From positions 4,464,001 to 4,528,000 of the forward strand of contig NZ_PEEU01000001.1 in NCBI RefSeq assembly GCF_002754195.1: a DNA stretch of 64,000 nucleotides. The letters are read 5' to 3'. Positions 1 through 10,453 of the stretch are shown here, piece by piece (position 1 is the first letter of the stretch; each line of letters begins with the position of its first letter). The notes under the pieces are model-generated. The model saw only the letters and a list, made by a program, of their open reading frames with translations, ran no database searches and had not been told where the DNA came from. The position numbers were made by a program, and so were the translations under genes. This DNA comes from Flavobacterium sp. 9. Lineage in GTDB: Bacteria; Bacteroidota; Bacteroidia; Flavobacteriales; Flavobacteriaceae.

Positions 1-44
1 GAATTCATAGCACTAACTCTTTTTAATTTAAAATATATTCATAG

Positions 45-998
45 ATGTCTGACGTAACAGCAATTCACAATCTGGTTCAAAAACGAAACGAATTAAAAGC
101 CGAAATAGCAAAAATAATTGTAGGTCAAGATGACGTTGTAGATCAAATTTTACTTTGTATATTTTCTGGAGGACACGCACTTTTAATTGGTGTTCCGGGA
201 TTGGCAAAAACTTTAATGATTAATACTTTGTCTCAGGCTTTGGGATTAGATTTTAAAAGAATTCAGTTTACGCCTGATTTAATGCCTTCGGATATTTTAG
301 GAAGTGAGATTCTGGACGAAAACAGGCACTTTAAATTTATTAAAGGACCAATTTTCTCGAATATCATTCTTGCTGACGAGATTAACAGAACCCCGCCTAA
401 AACGCAAGCTGCTTTACTTGAAGCAATGCAGGAACGTTCCGTTACAATCGCGGGTCAGAATTATAAATTAGATTTACCTTATTTTGTATTAGCAACTCAA
501 AACCCAATTGAGCAAGAGGGAACTTATCCTTTGCCGGAAGCGCAATTAGACCGTTTTATGTTTGCAATCAAATTAGAATATCCAAGTTTTGAAGAAGAAG
601 TATTAGTTGTAAAACGTACAACATCTGATGTTAAAACAACGATTAATCCTTTATTTACAGCTCAGGAAATTATAGATTTTCAGCATTTGATTCGTAGAAT
701 TCCTGTAGCCGATAATGTTATTGAATATGCAGTAACTCTGGTTAGTAAAACACGTCCGGATAATGCTTTGTCAAATGATTTTGTAAAGAATTATTTAGAT
801 TGGGGAGCAGGACCAAGAGCTTCTCAAAATTTAATTTTGGCAGCAAAAGCACATGCAGCTTTCAATGGTAAATTTTCGCCGGATATTGAAGATGTAAAAG
901 CGGTTGCAACCGGAATATTGCGTCACAGAATTATTAAGAATTACAAAGCAGATGCTGAAGGAATAACAGAAGAAATTATTATTCAGAAGTTGATGTAA
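45..998 (+). CDS. MoxR family AAA+ ATPase
   Basis: This 317-aa AAA+ ATPase belongs to the MoxR family, chaperone-like ATPases thought to help mature or activate partner proteins, often together with DUF58 and von Willebrand A-domain proteins. The Walker A motif GVPGLAKT lies near residue 50, Walker B (ILADEINRTPPKTQ) near 110, and sensor 1 (ATQNP) near 150; the C-terminal lid domain is intact. The length is normal for the family. The ATG start leaves 44 bases upstream in the window, so earlier operon members cannot be seen. A terminator follows directly, so this is the last gene of its transcript. The usual downstream DUF58 partner is absent here. The family call is secure; the cellular target is unknown. 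Confidence 0.93.
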   Translation: MSDVTAIHNLVQKRNELKAEIAKIIVGQDDVVDQILLCIFSGGHALLIGVPGLAKTLMINTLSQALGLDFKRIQFTPDLMPSDILGSEILDENRHFKFIKGPIFSNIILADEINRTPPKTQAALLEAMQERSVTIAGQNYKLDLPYFVLATQNPIEQEGTYPLPEAQLDRFMFAIKLEYPSFEEEVLVVKRTTSDVKTTINPLFTAQEIIDFQHLIRRIPVADNVIEYAVTLVSKTRPDNALSNDFVKNYLDWGAGPRASQNLILAAKAHAAFNGKFSPDIEDVKAVATGILRHRIIKNYKADAEGITEEIIIQKLM

Positions 999-1014
999 GA
1001 GAATATAAAAGCAT

Positions 1015-1058
1015 AAAAAAAAGCCTAACCGATTTAAGAATCAGTTAGGCTTTTTTTT
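1015..1058. terminator. Bidirectional intrinsic terminator
   Basis: The stem AAGCCTAAC-C-GATT pairs with AATC-A-GTTAGGCTT around a short loop, with an A-run before and a T-run after. It can therefore end both the moxR transcript (+) and the convergent xrtN transcript (-). Its T-run reaches the xrtN stop codon. Confidence 0.85.
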
Positions 1059-2298
1059 ATAAAGGAGTTTTGCTGGTTTCGTTTACAAGTCGGATTGATT
1101 TATTATAAAAGAGTTTGACAAACAATACTTCAATTAGAGAAGTATATTTTTTAGTATCACATTCATACCACCAATAAGAGAAGTATTGAGTGTTGTTTTT
1201 CTCCATTCGAACAAAACATATTTCTTCATTGTTTTTCTTTATCACTTTTGATTCTATTACTTTATAACCATTTCCTGTCCAGCAAATCAACGGATTGTGT
1301 GCCGGCGTTTTAATGTAAATGAGTTTTTCGGGAGTTACAATCTTAAAAACTTCTGTGTTTACCCAGACACCTTTACTAATATTATAGTCAGAGCTTATAT
1401 TAGTCAATAGTTTGTAATCTTGTTGTTTTTTTATTTCTAAACTGGTTACAAATACAATTAGTATTGCTATTGTAATAGGGAATAAACTAAACTTCTTGGT
1501 TTTGTCATTTTTGATTGCTTCTTTTTTAGGTTTGAAAAAACGAACTAAAAATAACATTGGAACAATTTGATAAAACACGAAACAGAGTAAGCCAATGGTG
1601 TGGTGAAGAATGTTTTCTTCGGTACAATTAAATAGAATTAGAGTTATTATTCTGAAGTAATTTGAAACAATATTTAATAAGATCAACAGAAAGCAGAAAA
1701 GAAGAATTTGTTTGATAGTAAAATATTTCTCCTGTTTTCGTTCTTCTATAGTCAATAAAAAAGCTCCAGCGAGTAAGCCTGTTTTAAACATAGATAATCC
1801 CATGCAAGCGGTGTCTATTGTGATTTTTGCATTATTGATGTAAAAATTGACGCCTTCTATTTTAGTAATCGTAATAAAGTCTTTTAAAGTTAGATATACG
1901 CCGTAACAAAGTGTTTGTTTGATTTCGACCGTTAAATAATCAAAGAAAGTATTAAAGAGCGAGGAAAATAATATAATGCAGATAAAAGCAATGAATGAAA
2001 ATTTTTGAGTAAAGCAATAATAGATAAAACAAACAAATAGTGATAAACTTAAAAAATGTAAAGATTTGATATGTAAGCGATAACTAACGAATTCTAATAG
2101 AAAAATTAATCCTAAAAGAGGGTAGTTCATGTTAAATGAAGTTTTTCTACCCCCGATAAGAAATAATAATATAGAAAAAACAATTCCAAAAAGATTATTG
2201 TCAAGACCATTTAATACAATAGTGTAGTTTATCCCAAAGAGGCAAACTAAAATAAACAGGAAAATTGTTTTTTTATGCTGAATTAAAAAATCATTCAT
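1057..2298 (-). CDS. xrtN: Exosortase N (XrtN)
   Basis: This is a multi-pass membrane cysteine transpeptidase-like enzyme of the exosortase/archaeosortase group, predicted to cleave proteins at a C-terminal PEP-CTERM-type tail. The family's three catalytic residues are visible: Cys165 in TACMGLS, Arg216 in NYFRI and His232/233 in HHTIGLL, each in or next to a hydrophobic segment. A soluble region of about 130 aa follows the membrane core. The frame is open for 24 codons further upstream, but the ATG at 2298 is preferred: it overlaps the stop of the upstream gene as TAATG, a translational-coupling arrangement, and gives 413 aa. The only neighbour with a sorting tail is the VIT-domain gene just upstream, which fits the one-enzyme, one-substrate XrtN system. 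Confidence 0.88.
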   Translation of the reverse strand: MNDFLIQHKKTIFLFILVCLFGINYTIVLNGLDNNLFGIVFSILLFLIGGRKTSFNMNYPLLGLIFLLEFVSYRLHIKSLHFLSLSLFVCFIYYCFTQKFSFIAFICIILFSSLFNTFFDYLTVEIKQTLCYGVYLTLKDFITITKIEGVNFYINNAKITIDTACMGLSMFKTGLLAGAFLLTIEERKQEKYFTIKQILLFCFLLILLNIVSNYFRIITLILFNCTEENILHHTIGLLCFVFYQIVPMLFLVRFFKPKKEAIKNDKTKKFSLFPITIAILIVFVTSLEIKKQQDYKLLTNISSDYNISKGVWVNTEVFKIVTPEKLIYIKTPAHNPLICWTGNGYKVIESKVIKKNNEEICFVRMEKNNTQYFSYWWYECDTKKYTSLIEVLFVKLFYNKSIRLVNETSKTPL

Positions 2299-4793
2299 TA
2301 TACAGCTTGCTTTTTTGTTTTTCTGTAATAAATAAAAAGTATTGTCGATCCAAGAATAATCAATAACCATTCGTGTGGTTCAGGAACAGCGCCATCGTTA
2401 TTGATAGAAGCATTTCCTAAAGTGTTGACGTTTTTTTCAATTCCATTATTTTTGTAATCTTTGTCCGTTTCAAGAACAATCAAAGAAGATATTGGAGTTA
2501 CAATATTAGCATCTTTGGCTAAATCTACATATTGGTTTTGAACCAAAGAATCATTCTGAATCTTAACTTGTTCTTCTAAAACCTTTCCAAAAGCATACAT
2601 TCTATAAATATGATTTGGGCCACTACTTTTAGAAATACTGTCTTTTGGTTTTTCGTAAATCGAAATGTTTGAAGGCTCAATATTAACTATATTATCTGCA
2701 GTTTTATACTTGATGAAATAATTTTCCTGCAGCATTTTTAAACTATTTCTCAAGCTTGTCTGGTAAAAGTCTACATAGTTTTGCTCTTTTACGGTCTGCC
2801 AAAATGGATTAATGTTTCCGGAAATATTAATAACTTTCAGATTTTGAGATTTAGTACGACTTCGAATCTTTTTTAAATATTCAGATTCATTAAGTTCTTC
2901 AAAATTTGCAGAAAAATTTCCAGATTTGGTTATGATCAAACTATTTTTTTTGATTTCAAATAGAGGTAATAAAGAGTAATGTAAATATTTGAAATTAAAG
3001 AAAATAGTTTCGAAATTCTCTTTGTTTATTGCTTTTTTCTCTTTGTTGTCATACACGTAAAATTCTTTTCCTTTTACGTTTACAAATGATTCAATTTCCT
3101 GAGTTGTCCAGTTGCTGTTTAAATCTAAAATGACTTCTGATGTATTAAAAGGAACGTTCACTTCTTGACTTTCTTTTACTTCGTATATTTTATCCTTCCA
3201 GGCAAAAGAATTCAGCTTCGATATTTTGCGCAAAGGTATTATTGCCTGCCAATCGTCAAGACCTTTTGATTCATTGACATAGAAATTATTTTGCAGTTTA
3301 AAATCCTTACTTGTCTCTACATCACTTTTTCCTGTCATCTGGATTCTGGAAATTGTAGAAGCATTTGAAATATTTGGACCTTTAATAGAAAGGCTTTCGT
3401 ATTTCAATTTATCATCTTCCACTTTTAAAGGAGTAGTGAAACCGCATTTAAAAGTTCTTGGAGTTTTATAGTTTACAGGAAAAACTCTCACGACAACTTT
3501 GTTTCCTTCTCTCCATTGCATTAACGACGGATCGCGGCTTTCTACACCAACAATTTGATTGTATGCTGCTTTAGCTTTCTCTTTAGTCGTTAAAACTCCT
3601 TTTCTTTCAATGCCGTTTACCCATAATGAAAGTGAAGTTGCAACAGAACCTTCAGGAAGCTGAAAAGAATAAATAGCTTCCTGATCACTCCATGTGTCTT
3701 CATTACAGGCAATATCCATGGTAATTTCTGTATAAGCAAGCCTGCTGTCCGGGTATAATTTTACATCTTCTTTGATGTTTTTGGTAATCAGATCTTCACC
3801 ACTCCACAATTGTTCTTCTGTTTCTAATCTTTTGTCAAAATTAGATTTAAGAATATTAATTCGGTCGTCTTGACTCAGGTCAAGATCTTCACAAAAAATG
3901 TAAGCTATTGTAATAAAAGGATTGTGGACTTTTCTTTCGTTAAATTGTTTCATTCCAAAAGAACCAAGATCATAATTAAAGAACTTTTCAGGACCAGTAT
4001 AAACGATGTCTTTTTTTAATAAAATTTCATTTAAAAAGTTAGGTTCAAGACTTTGTGATATTTTTATATAATTGGGTAAATCGTCATTTGTAGTAAAAGA
4101 ATTGATAGGACGTCTAACATTAATAAGTCGACTCTCTCTGTCAAGCATTACAACAAAAGAAAATAAGACGACTAAAATAAATCCAAAACCTGCAATGAAT
4201 GAAATAAAATGTTTTCTGTTTTCTTGAAAATAACGAGCGATAGTTACTATATGAATAATAGAAACAAGTAAAGGGACTAATGCATAAAAACCAATTCCTA
4301 ATAATAGAATTCCAATAAAAGCAAAAGGAGTAAGAGGTAATAGATAGAATGTGAAATACAATATTATACTATAAGATAATCCATTTATAAAAAAGAGAGA
4401 AAGAATAAAACTATTTTCTTTTGTTTTTTGGTAAATGAAAAAATTACTAATAAAAAATAGCAAAGTGGTGAGGTAAACCCAAAATGGAAGATCTTCGAAT
4501 ATTGGAACGAAAGTATTTAGGCAGAAACATCCAATAAACCAGTTAAGTATAAGGAAAGGAGTTAGATGAAGATATTTTTCTCTTTTTCTAAGAATAAGGA
4601 ATGTGACGGTAACTCCGTAAATAAACTCGATTATCAATGTAAAAGTACCCAATGCTCCAGCACCGTAAAATTTAGTGTTTTCATTTAATAATAAAATCAA
4701 TAAAAAAAGACTACTGAATAAACTGGTGAATAAACTTACCCCGACGCCAATTTGATTTGAGTAATCATTCGCATTTTCTAATTTGTATTTCAT
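2298..4793 (-). CDS. XrtN-associated VIT domain protein with PEP-CTERM-like tail
   Basis: This is an 831-aa membrane protein. The first 220 or so residues form about six or seven hydrophobic segments. An extracytoplasmic region follows, with a VIT (vault/inter-alpha-trypsin) domain at roughly residues 345-460. The C-terminus carries VPEP at 803-806, then a hydrophobic helix (LLIILGSTILFIYY) and a basic end (RKTKK), the PEP-CTERM sorting layout. It overlaps xrtN by one base (TAATG), so the putative substrate and its processing enzyme are translated together. It matches the 'XrtN system VIT domain protein' family, whose physiological role is unknown. No von Willebrand A domain, common next to VIT in other proteins, is recognisable. 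A TAnnTTTG-type promoter lies just upstream. Confidence 0.88.
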   Translation of the reverse strand: MKYKLENANDYSNQIGVGVSLFTSLFSSLFLLILLLNENTKFYGAGALGTFTLIIEFIYGVTVTFLILRKREKYLHLTPFLILNWFIGCFCLNTFVPIFEDLPFWVYLTTLLFFISNFFIYQKTKENSFILSLFFINGLSYSIILYFTFYLLPLTPFAFIGILLLGIGFYALVPLLVSIIHIVTIARYFQENRKHFISFIAGFGFILVVLFSFVVMLDRESRLINVRRPINSFTTNDDLPNYIKISQSLEPNFLNEILLKKDIVYTGPEKFFNYDLGSFGMKQFNERKVHNPFITIAYIFCEDLDLSQDDRINILKSNFDKRLETEEQLWSGEDLITKNIKEDVKLYPDSRLAYTEITMDIACNEDTWSDQEAIYSFQLPEGSVATSLSLWVNGIERKGVLTTKEKAKAAYNQIVGVESRDPSLMQWREGNKVVVRVFPVNYKTPRTFKCGFTTPLKVEDDKLKYESLSIKGPNISNASTISRIQMTGKSDVETSKDFKLQNNFYVNESKGLDDWQAIIPLRKISKLNSFAWKDKIYEVKESQEVNVPFNTSEVILDLNSNWTTQEIESFVNVKGKEFYVYDNKEKKAINKENFETIFFNFKYLHYSLLPLFEIKKNSLIITKSGNFSANFEELNESEYLKKIRSRTKSQNLKVINISGNINPFWQTVKEQNYVDFYQTSLRNSLKMLQENYFIKYKTADNIVNIEPSNISIYEKPKDSISKSSGPNHIYRMYAFGKVLEEQVKIQNDSLVQNQYVDLAKDANIVTPISSLIVLETDKDYKNNGIEKNVNTLGNASINNDGAVPEPHEWLLIILGSTILFIYYRKTKKQAV

Positions 4794-4824
4794 AGTTTTA
4801 TGTTTTTGAAAGAACTTTGAAATA

Positions 4825-4853
4825 CAAAGTTAAAAGAAAAATTGAATTACAAA
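4825..4853 (-). promoter_or_regulatory. Promoter of the VIT-xrtN operon
   Basis: On the minus strand TTTG (4853-4850) is followed after 17 bp by TAACTTTG (4832-4825). This matches the Bacteroidetes -33 TTTG / -7 TAnnTTTG consensus and lies 32 bp upstream of the VIT-gene ATG. Confidence 0.6.
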
Positions 4854-5180
4854 TATTTTATGTGTTTTTTTTTAATGCAAAATTTGATAAAATTTTAACT
4901 CAGGAAAAAGACTAAAAACAGACGTCAAAAATCGTAACTATAACGTTGTAAATTTTAATTTAGAAAGATTCTTAGCTAAAAACGGGGTAAAATCTGACTT
5001 CCTTTTTAACAATGAATTCCGACTTTGTTAAAGAAAAGATATTAAAATATTAATAATTCATTTTTTTAATACAAAACTGCTATTTTGGCAAAAACAAGCA
5101 GTCAAAATCGTTTTTTAACAATAATAATTTTTGAAAAGGCGAGTTCTATTATATTTTTTTTAATTCTCGGCTTTAATACC

Positions 5181-5188
5181 TAAATTTG
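5181..5188 (+). promoter_or_regulatory. -7 element upstream of acnB
   Basis: TAAATTTG is a perfect TAnnTTTG match 39 bp before the acnB ATG. No clear TTG is present at the expected -33 position, so only the -7 box is called. The rest of the 434-bp divergent spacer (4794-5227) is AT-rich and shows no further gene. Confidence 0.5.
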
Positions 5189-5227
5189 CGTACAAAAAAA
5201 TAAAAATACCTAGAAAAGACTTTTATT

Positions 5228-7999
5228 ATGAATATTTATCAGGATTACATCCAAGAAATTGAAGAACGAAAAGGTCAAGGGCTTAACCCGAAACCAATTG
5301 ATGGTGCTGAATTATTAAGCGAAATCATTGAACAAATTAAAGATTTGAATAACGAGTATAGAGCAGATTCTCTTAACTTTTTTATTTATAATGTTGTACC
5401 GGGGACTACGAGCGCTGCAGGTACAAAAGCGAAGTTTTTAAAAGAAATTATTCTAGGCGAAGCTGTAGTAAAAGAAATTACTCCTGCTTTTGCTTTTGAG
5501 TTGTTATCACACATGAAAGGTGGACCTTCTATTGAAGTTTTACTGGATTTGGCACTTGGAAATGATGCTGCTATTGCAAAAGAAGCTGCAAAAGTTCTTA
5601 AGACACAAGTTTACCTTTATGAAGCAGATACAGATCGTTTAAAAGAAGCATTCAAAAATGGTAATGCAGCTGCGATCGAAATTATTAAAAGTTATGCTCA
5701 GGCAGAGTTTTTTACAACTCTTCCAGAGGTAGTTGAAGAAATTAAAGTAGTTACATATATTGCTGGTGAAGGAGATATTTCGACAGATTTACTTTCTCCG
5801 GGTAATCAGGCACACTCACGTTCTGACCGTGAACTTCATGGTAAATGTATGATTACGCCTCAGGCACAAGAGGAAATTAAAGCATTACAAGCAAAACATC
5901 CTGACGCAAGCGTTATGTTGATTGCTGAAAAAGGCACAATGGGTGTAGGTTCATCTAGAATGTCAGGAGTTAATAACGTGGCACTTTGGACAGGTAAACA
6001 AGCAAGTCCATATGTTCCATTTATTAATATTGCTCCAATCGTTGCAGGAACAAACGGAATTTCTCCAATTTTCCTGACAACTGTTGACGTAACTGGTGGT
6101 ATTGGTTTAGACCTTAAAAACTGGGTTAAAAAGCTTGATGCAGATGGTAATATTATTCGTAATGAGAATAACGAACCAATCTTAGAAGAAGCTTACTCTG
6201 TTGCTACTGGAACTATACTTACAATAAATACAAAAACTAAGAAACTTTATAACGGCGATAAAGAATTAATTGACATTTCTAAGGCATTCACGCCTCAGAA
6301 AATGGAATTCATTAAAGCTGGAGGATCATATGCGATTGTATTTGGTAAAAAACTTCAAACATTAGCGGCGAAAATTTTAGATATTGAAGCTCCACTTGTA
6401 TTTGCTCCATCAAAAGAGATTTCTATTGAAGGACAAGGACTTACAGCAGTAGAGAAAATCTTCAACAGAAACGCTGTTGGAATCACTCCGGGTAAAGTAT
6501 TACACGCAGGTTCAGATGTTCGTGTAGAAGTAAATATCGTAGGTTCTCAGGATACGACAGGTCTTATGACTGCTCAGGAATTAGAATCTATGGCTGCTAC
6601 AGTAATCTCTCCAATCGTTGATGGTGCTTACCAATCAGGATGTCACACAGCTTCAGTATGGGATAAAAAAGCTCAGGCAAATATTCCAAAGTTGATGAAA
6701 TTCATGAACGATTTCGGTTTAATTACTGCTCGTGATCCTAAAGGAGTTTACCATTCAATGACAGACGTAATTCATAAAGTTCTTAATGATATTACTATCG
6801 ATGAGTGGGCTATCATTATTGGTGGTGACTCTCATACAAGAATGTCAAAAGGTGTTGCTTTTGGTGCTGACTCAGGAACAGTTGCTCTTGCACTTGCTAC
6901 AGGAGAGGCTTCTATGCCAATTCCGGAATCTGTGAAAGTTACTTTCAAAGGAGAAATGAAAGATTACATGGACTTCCGTGATGTAGTTCACTCAACACAA
7001 GCTCAAATGCTTAAAAAGTTTGGTGGTGAAAATGTTTTCCAGGGTAGAATTATTGAGGTTCATCTAGGAACTCTTACTGCTGATCAGGCATTTACATTTA
7101 CAGACTGGACTGCAGAGATGAAAGCAAAAGCTTCTATCTGTATTTCTGAAGATGATACTTTAATTGAATCTCTTGAGATTGCAAAAAGTAGAATCCAGAT
7201 CATGATCGGTAAAGGAATGGACAATGAAAAACAAGTTCTTCAAGGATTGATCAATAAAGCAGATAAGAGAATCGCAGAGATTAAATCAGCTGAAAAACCA
7301 GCATTAACTCCAGATGCAAATGCGAAGTATTATGCAGAAGTTGTTGTAGATCTTGATCAAATTATCGAGCCTATGATTGCTGATCCAGACGTAAACAATG
7401 CAGATGTTTCTAAAAGATATACACACGATACAATCAGACCTCTTTCTTTTTACGGAGGAGAGAAAAAAGTAGATCTTGGATTTATTGGTTCTTGTATGGT
7501 TCACAAAGGAGATATGAAGATTTTAGCTCAAATGCTTAAAAACATCGAAGATCTTCACGGTAAAGTTGAGTTCAAAGCGCCGCTTGTAGTAGCGCCACCT
7601 ACATATAATATTGTAGACGAACTTAAAGCTGAAGGTGATTGGGAAGTTTTACAAAAATACTCAGGTTTCGAATTTAACGATAATGCACCAAAAGGAGCAG
7701 CGCGTACAGAATACGAAAACATGTTGTACTTAGAGCGTCCAGGATGTAACCTTTGTATGGGTAACCAGGAAAAAGCAGCAAAAGGAGATACTGTAATGGC
7801 AACTTCTACGCGTCTTTTCCAAGGAAGAGTTGTAGAAGATACAGAAGGTAAAAAAGGAGAGTCATTACTTTCTTCTACACCAGTTGTAGTTTTGTCTACA
7901 ATTTTGGGTAGAACTCCTACACTTGCTGAATATACAGCTGCAGTAGATGGTATTAGTCTAACTAGATTTGCACCTTCTCATAAACTGTTAGTGATGTAA
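5228..7999 (+). CDS. acnB: Aconitate hydratase B / 2-methylisocitrate dehydratase
   Basis: AcnB interconverts citrate and isocitrate in the TCA cycle and can also hydrate 2-methyl-cis-aconitate in the methylcitrate cycle. The protein has 923 aa, slightly above the usual 865. It has the AcnB-specific order: an N-terminal HEAT-like helical domain (about 1-160), the swivel domain, then the three catalytic domains. The [4Fe-4S] ligands are Cys756 (GSCMV) and Cys840/Cys843 (GCNLC). The motifs GDSHTR and QSGCHTA are present. The ATG at 5228 follows a TAAATTTG box. A strong terminator follows, so acnB is probably transcribed separately from the second aconitase gene 130 bp downstream. Confidence 0.97.
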   Translation: MNIYQDYIQEIEERKGQGLNPKPIDGAELLSEIIEQIKDLNNEYRADSLNFFIYNVVPGTTSAAGTKAKFLKEIILGEAVVKEITPAFAFELLSHMKGGPSIEVLLDLALGNDAAIAKEAAKVLKTQVYLYEADTDRLKEAFKNGNAAAIEIIKSYAQAEFFTTLPEVVEEIKVVTYIAGEGDISTDLLSPGNQAHSRSDRELHGKCMITPQAQEEIKALQAKHPDASVMLIAEKGTMGVGSSRMSGVNNVALWTGKQASPYVPFINIAPIVAGTNGISPIFLTTVDVTGGIGLDLKNWVKKLDADGNIIRNENNEPILEEAYSVATGTILTINTKTKKLYNGDKELIDISKAFTPQKMEFIKAGGSYAIVFGKKLQTLAAKILDIEAPLVFAPSKEISIEGQGLTAVEKIFNRNAVGITPGKVLHAGSDVRVEVNIVGSQDTTGLMTAQELESMAATVISPIVDGAYQSGCHTASVWDKKAQANIPKLMKFMNDFGLITARDPKGVYHSMTDVIHKVLNDITIDEWAIIIGGDSHTRMSKGVAFGADSGTVALALATGEASMPIPESVKVTFKGEMKDYMDFRDVVHSTQAQMLKKFGGENVFQGRIIEVHLGTLTADQAFTFTDWTAEMKAKASICISEDDTLIESLEIAKSRIQIMIGKGMDNEKQVLQGLINKADKRIAEIKSAEKPALTPDANAKYYAEVVVDLDQIIEPMIADPDVNNADVSKRYTHDTIRPLSFYGGEKKVDLGFIGSCMVHKGDMKILAQMLKNIEDLHGKVEFKAPLVVAPPTYNIVDELKAEGDWEVLQKYSGFEFNDNAPKGAARTEYENMLYLERPGCNLCMGNQEKAAKGDTVMATSTRLFQGRVVEDTEGKKGESLLSSTPVVVLSTILGRTPTLAEYTAAVDGISLTRFAPSHKLLVM

Positions 8000-8028
8000 T
8001 CACGCGATTAGTTATAATCATTATAGAT

Positions 8029-8060
8029 AAAAAGCCTGAGTCAATAAACTCAGGCTTTTT
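8029..8060 (+). terminator. Intrinsic terminator after acnB
   Basis: A perfect 12-bp stem, AAAAAGCCTGAG with CTCAGGCTTTTT, encloses an 8-nt loop and ends in T-rich sequence 30 bp after the acnB stop. Confidence 0.9.
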
Positions 8061-8129
8061 CTTTTCTGGGTACTCTATTTTTCGTAACTTGTCATGTTCA
8101 AAATAACAAAAACAAAAACAATTATACTT

Positions 8130-10394
8130 ATGGCTTTTGATATTGAAATGATTAAAAAAGTGTATGAGAACATGCCAGGTCGTGTTGATAAAGCACGCGA
8201 GATTGTTGGGCGTCCACTTACCTTAACAGAGAAAATTTTATACAATCACCTTTGGGATGGAAATCCAACTCAGGCGTTTGGAAGAGGAGTAGATTATGTT
8301 GATTTTGCACCGGATCGTGTAGCATGTCAGGATGCAACTGCTCAAATGGCATTATTGCAATTTATGCATGCCGGAAAGCCTAAAGTAGCAGTACCTACAA
8401 CGGTCCACTGTGATCACTTGATTCAGGCAAAAGTTGATGCCGCAACCGATTTGGCCCGAGCAAAAACGCAAAGCAATGAAGTTTTCGACTTCTTGTCATC
8501 AGTTTCTAATAAATACGGAATTGGTTTCTGGAAACCAGGAGCTGGAATTATTCACCAGGTAGTACTTGAAAATTATGCTTTCCCTGGCGGAATGATGATT
8601 GGTACCGATTCTCACACTGTAAATGCAGGTGGTTTAGGAATGGTTGCTATTGGTGTTGGTGGAGCAGATGCTGTAGACGTTATGTCTGGTATGGCTTGGG
8701 AACTTAAATTTCCTAAATTAATTGGAGTAAAACTAACTGGTAAATTATCAGGTTGGACAGCTCCTAAAGATGTTATTCTTAAAGTTGCCGGTATTCTTAC
8801 TGTAAAAGGAGGAACTGGTGCAATCGTTGAATATTTTGGAGAAGGAGCAACTTCTATGTCTTGTACAGGAAAAGGTACTATTTGTAATATGGGTGCAGAA
8901 ATTGGAGCTACAACTTCAACTTTTGGTTATGATGATTCTATGAGTCGTTATTTACGTTCTACAAATAGAGCCGATGTTGCTGATGCTGCAGACAAAGTAG
9001 CTTCTTACTTAACTGGAGATCCAGAAGTATATGCTAATCCAGAACAATATTTTGATCAGGTTATCGAAATCAACTTAACAGAATTAGAGCCACACTTAAA
9101 CGGACCTTTCACTCCGGATTTAGCGACTCCAATTTCTAAAATGAAAGAAACAGCAATCAAAAACAACTGGCCTTTGCAAATTCAGGTTGGTTTAATTGGT
9201 TCATGTACAAACTCATCTTATGAAGATATTTCGCGTGCAGCCTCTTTGGCAAGACAAGTAAGTGCTAAAAACTTAAAAACTAAATCTCAATTTACAATTA
9301 CTCCAGGTTCAGAGGTTGTTCGTTATACAATTGAAAGAGATGGATTTATCGATACTTTTGAAAAAATTGGAGCTACCGTTTTTGCAAATGCCTGCGGACC
9401 ATGTATTGGTATGTGGGACAGAGATGGAGCAGAAAAAGAAGAAAGAAACACAATCGTTCACTCTTTCAACCGTAACTTCTCAAAACGTGCAGATGGTAAT
9501 CCAAATACTTTAGCTTTCGTAGGTTCGCCAGAATTGGTTACCGCTATGGCTATTGCGGGAGATCTTGGTTTTAACCCTTTAACAGATACGTTAATCAACG
9601 AAGATGGAGAAGAAGTAAGACTTGAAGCGCCAACAGGAGACGAATTGCCTCCAAGAGGATTTGATGTTAAAGATCCGGGATTCCAGGTTCCTGCTGAAGA
9701 CGGTTCAGGAGTTCAGGTTGTTGTGAGTCCAACATCAGAGCGTTTACAATTATTAGCTCCGTTTGATGCTTGGGATGGTAAAAACATTACAGGTGCAAAA
9801 TTATTAATCAAAGCATTCGGAAAATGTACGACGGATCATATTTCTATGGCTGGACCATGGTTACGTTTCCGCGGACATTTAGATAATATTTCAAACAATA
9901 TGTTGATTGGTGCCGTAAATGCATTCAACCAAAAAACAAACTCCGTTAAAAATCAATTAACAGGTACTTATGATGCAGTTCCTGCTGTAGCACGTGCATA
10001 CAAAGCGGCTGGAGTTCCGTCTATCGTTGTGGGAGATCACAATTATGGCGAAGGTTCATCACGTGAGCATGCTGCAATGGAGCCACGTTTCTTGGGTGTT
10101 AAAGCCGTATTGGTAAAATCTTTTGCCCGTATTCACGAAACAAACCTTAAAAAACAAGGACTTTTAGGATTAACATTCGCTAACGAAGCAGATTACGATA
10201 AAATTCAGGAAGACGATACCATTAACTTTACTGATTTAACAGAGTTCGCTCCCGGAAAACCTTTAACGTTGGAATTCGTTCATGCAAATGGAACAAAAGA
10301 TATAATCTTGGCAAACCACACCTACAACGCAGGTCAAATTGGCTGGTTCGTTGCAGGTTCAGCATTAAACCTAATTGCTGCCGGAAAAGCTTAA
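8130..10394 (+). CDS. Aconitate hydratase, mitochondrial type
   Basis: This is a monomeric aconitase of the mitochondrial (Aco2-like) type, catalysing citrate to isocitrate via cis-aconitate in the cytoplasm. The protein is 754 aa. The iron-sulfur ligands Cys359 (GSCTNSS), Cys422 and Cys425 (ACGPC) sit almost exactly where they do in mitochondrial aconitase. Other family motifs are GTDSHT near 170 and [10 protein letters not shown] in the C-terminal swivel domain. The ATG at 8130 ([17 protein letters not shown]) is preferred over the in-frame ATG at 8094, whose extra 12 residues are lysine/threonine-rich and not part of the family. It lies directly after acnB but behind a terminator. Confidence 0.95.
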   Translation: MAFDIEMIKKVYENMPGRVDKAREIVGRPLTLTEKILYNHLWDGNPTQAFGRGVDYVDFAPDRVACQDATAQMALLQFMHAGKPKVAVPTTVHCDHLIQAKVDAATDLARAKTQSNEVFDFLSSVSNKYGIGFWKPGAGIIHQVVLENYAFPGGMMIGTDSHTVNAGGLGMVAIGVGGADAVDVMSGMAWELKFPKLIGVKLTGKLSGWTAPKDVILKVAGILTVKGGTGAIVEYFGEGATSMSCTGKGTICNMGAEIGATTSTFGYDDSMSRYLRSTNRADVADAADKVASYLTGDPEVYANPEQYFDQVIEINLTELEPHLNGPFTPDLATPISKMKETAIKNNWPLQIQVGLIGSCTNSSYEDISRAASLARQVSAKNLKTKSQFTITPGSEVVRYTIERDGFIDTFEKIGATVFANACGPCIGMWDRDGAEKEERNTIVHSFNRNFSKRADGNPNTLAFVGSPELVTAMAIAGDLGFNPLTDTLINEDGEEVRLEAPTGDELPPRGFDVKDPGFQVPAEDGSGVQVVVSPTSERLQLLAPFDAWDGKNITGAKLLIKAFGKCTTDHISMAGPWLRFRGHLDNISNNMLIGAVNAFNQKTNSVKNQLTGTYDAVPAVARAYKAAGVPSIVVGDHNYGEGSSREHAAMEPRFLGVKAVLVKSFARIHETNLKKQGLLGLTFANEADYDKIQEDDTINFTDLTEFAPGKPLTLEFVHANGTKDIILANHTYNAGQIGWFVAGSALNLIAAGKA

Positions 10395-10415
10395 TCTTTA
10401 AGATTCAATTATACT

Positions 10416-10449
10416 AAAAAACGCTCTGTGAAAACAGGGTGTTTTTTTT
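10416..10449 (+). terminator. Intrinsic terminator after the second aconitase
   Basis: AAAACGCTCTGT pairs with ACAGGGTGTTTT through two G-T wobbles, has a GAAA loop and runs into a T-tract, 22 bp after the stop codon. Confidence 0.85.
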
Positions 10450-10453
10450 ATTT

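Noticed and set aside
2299..2370. Upstream extension of xrtN by 24 codons
   Set aside because: It overlaps the coding end of the VIT gene and adds non-family sequence; the TAATG start is better.
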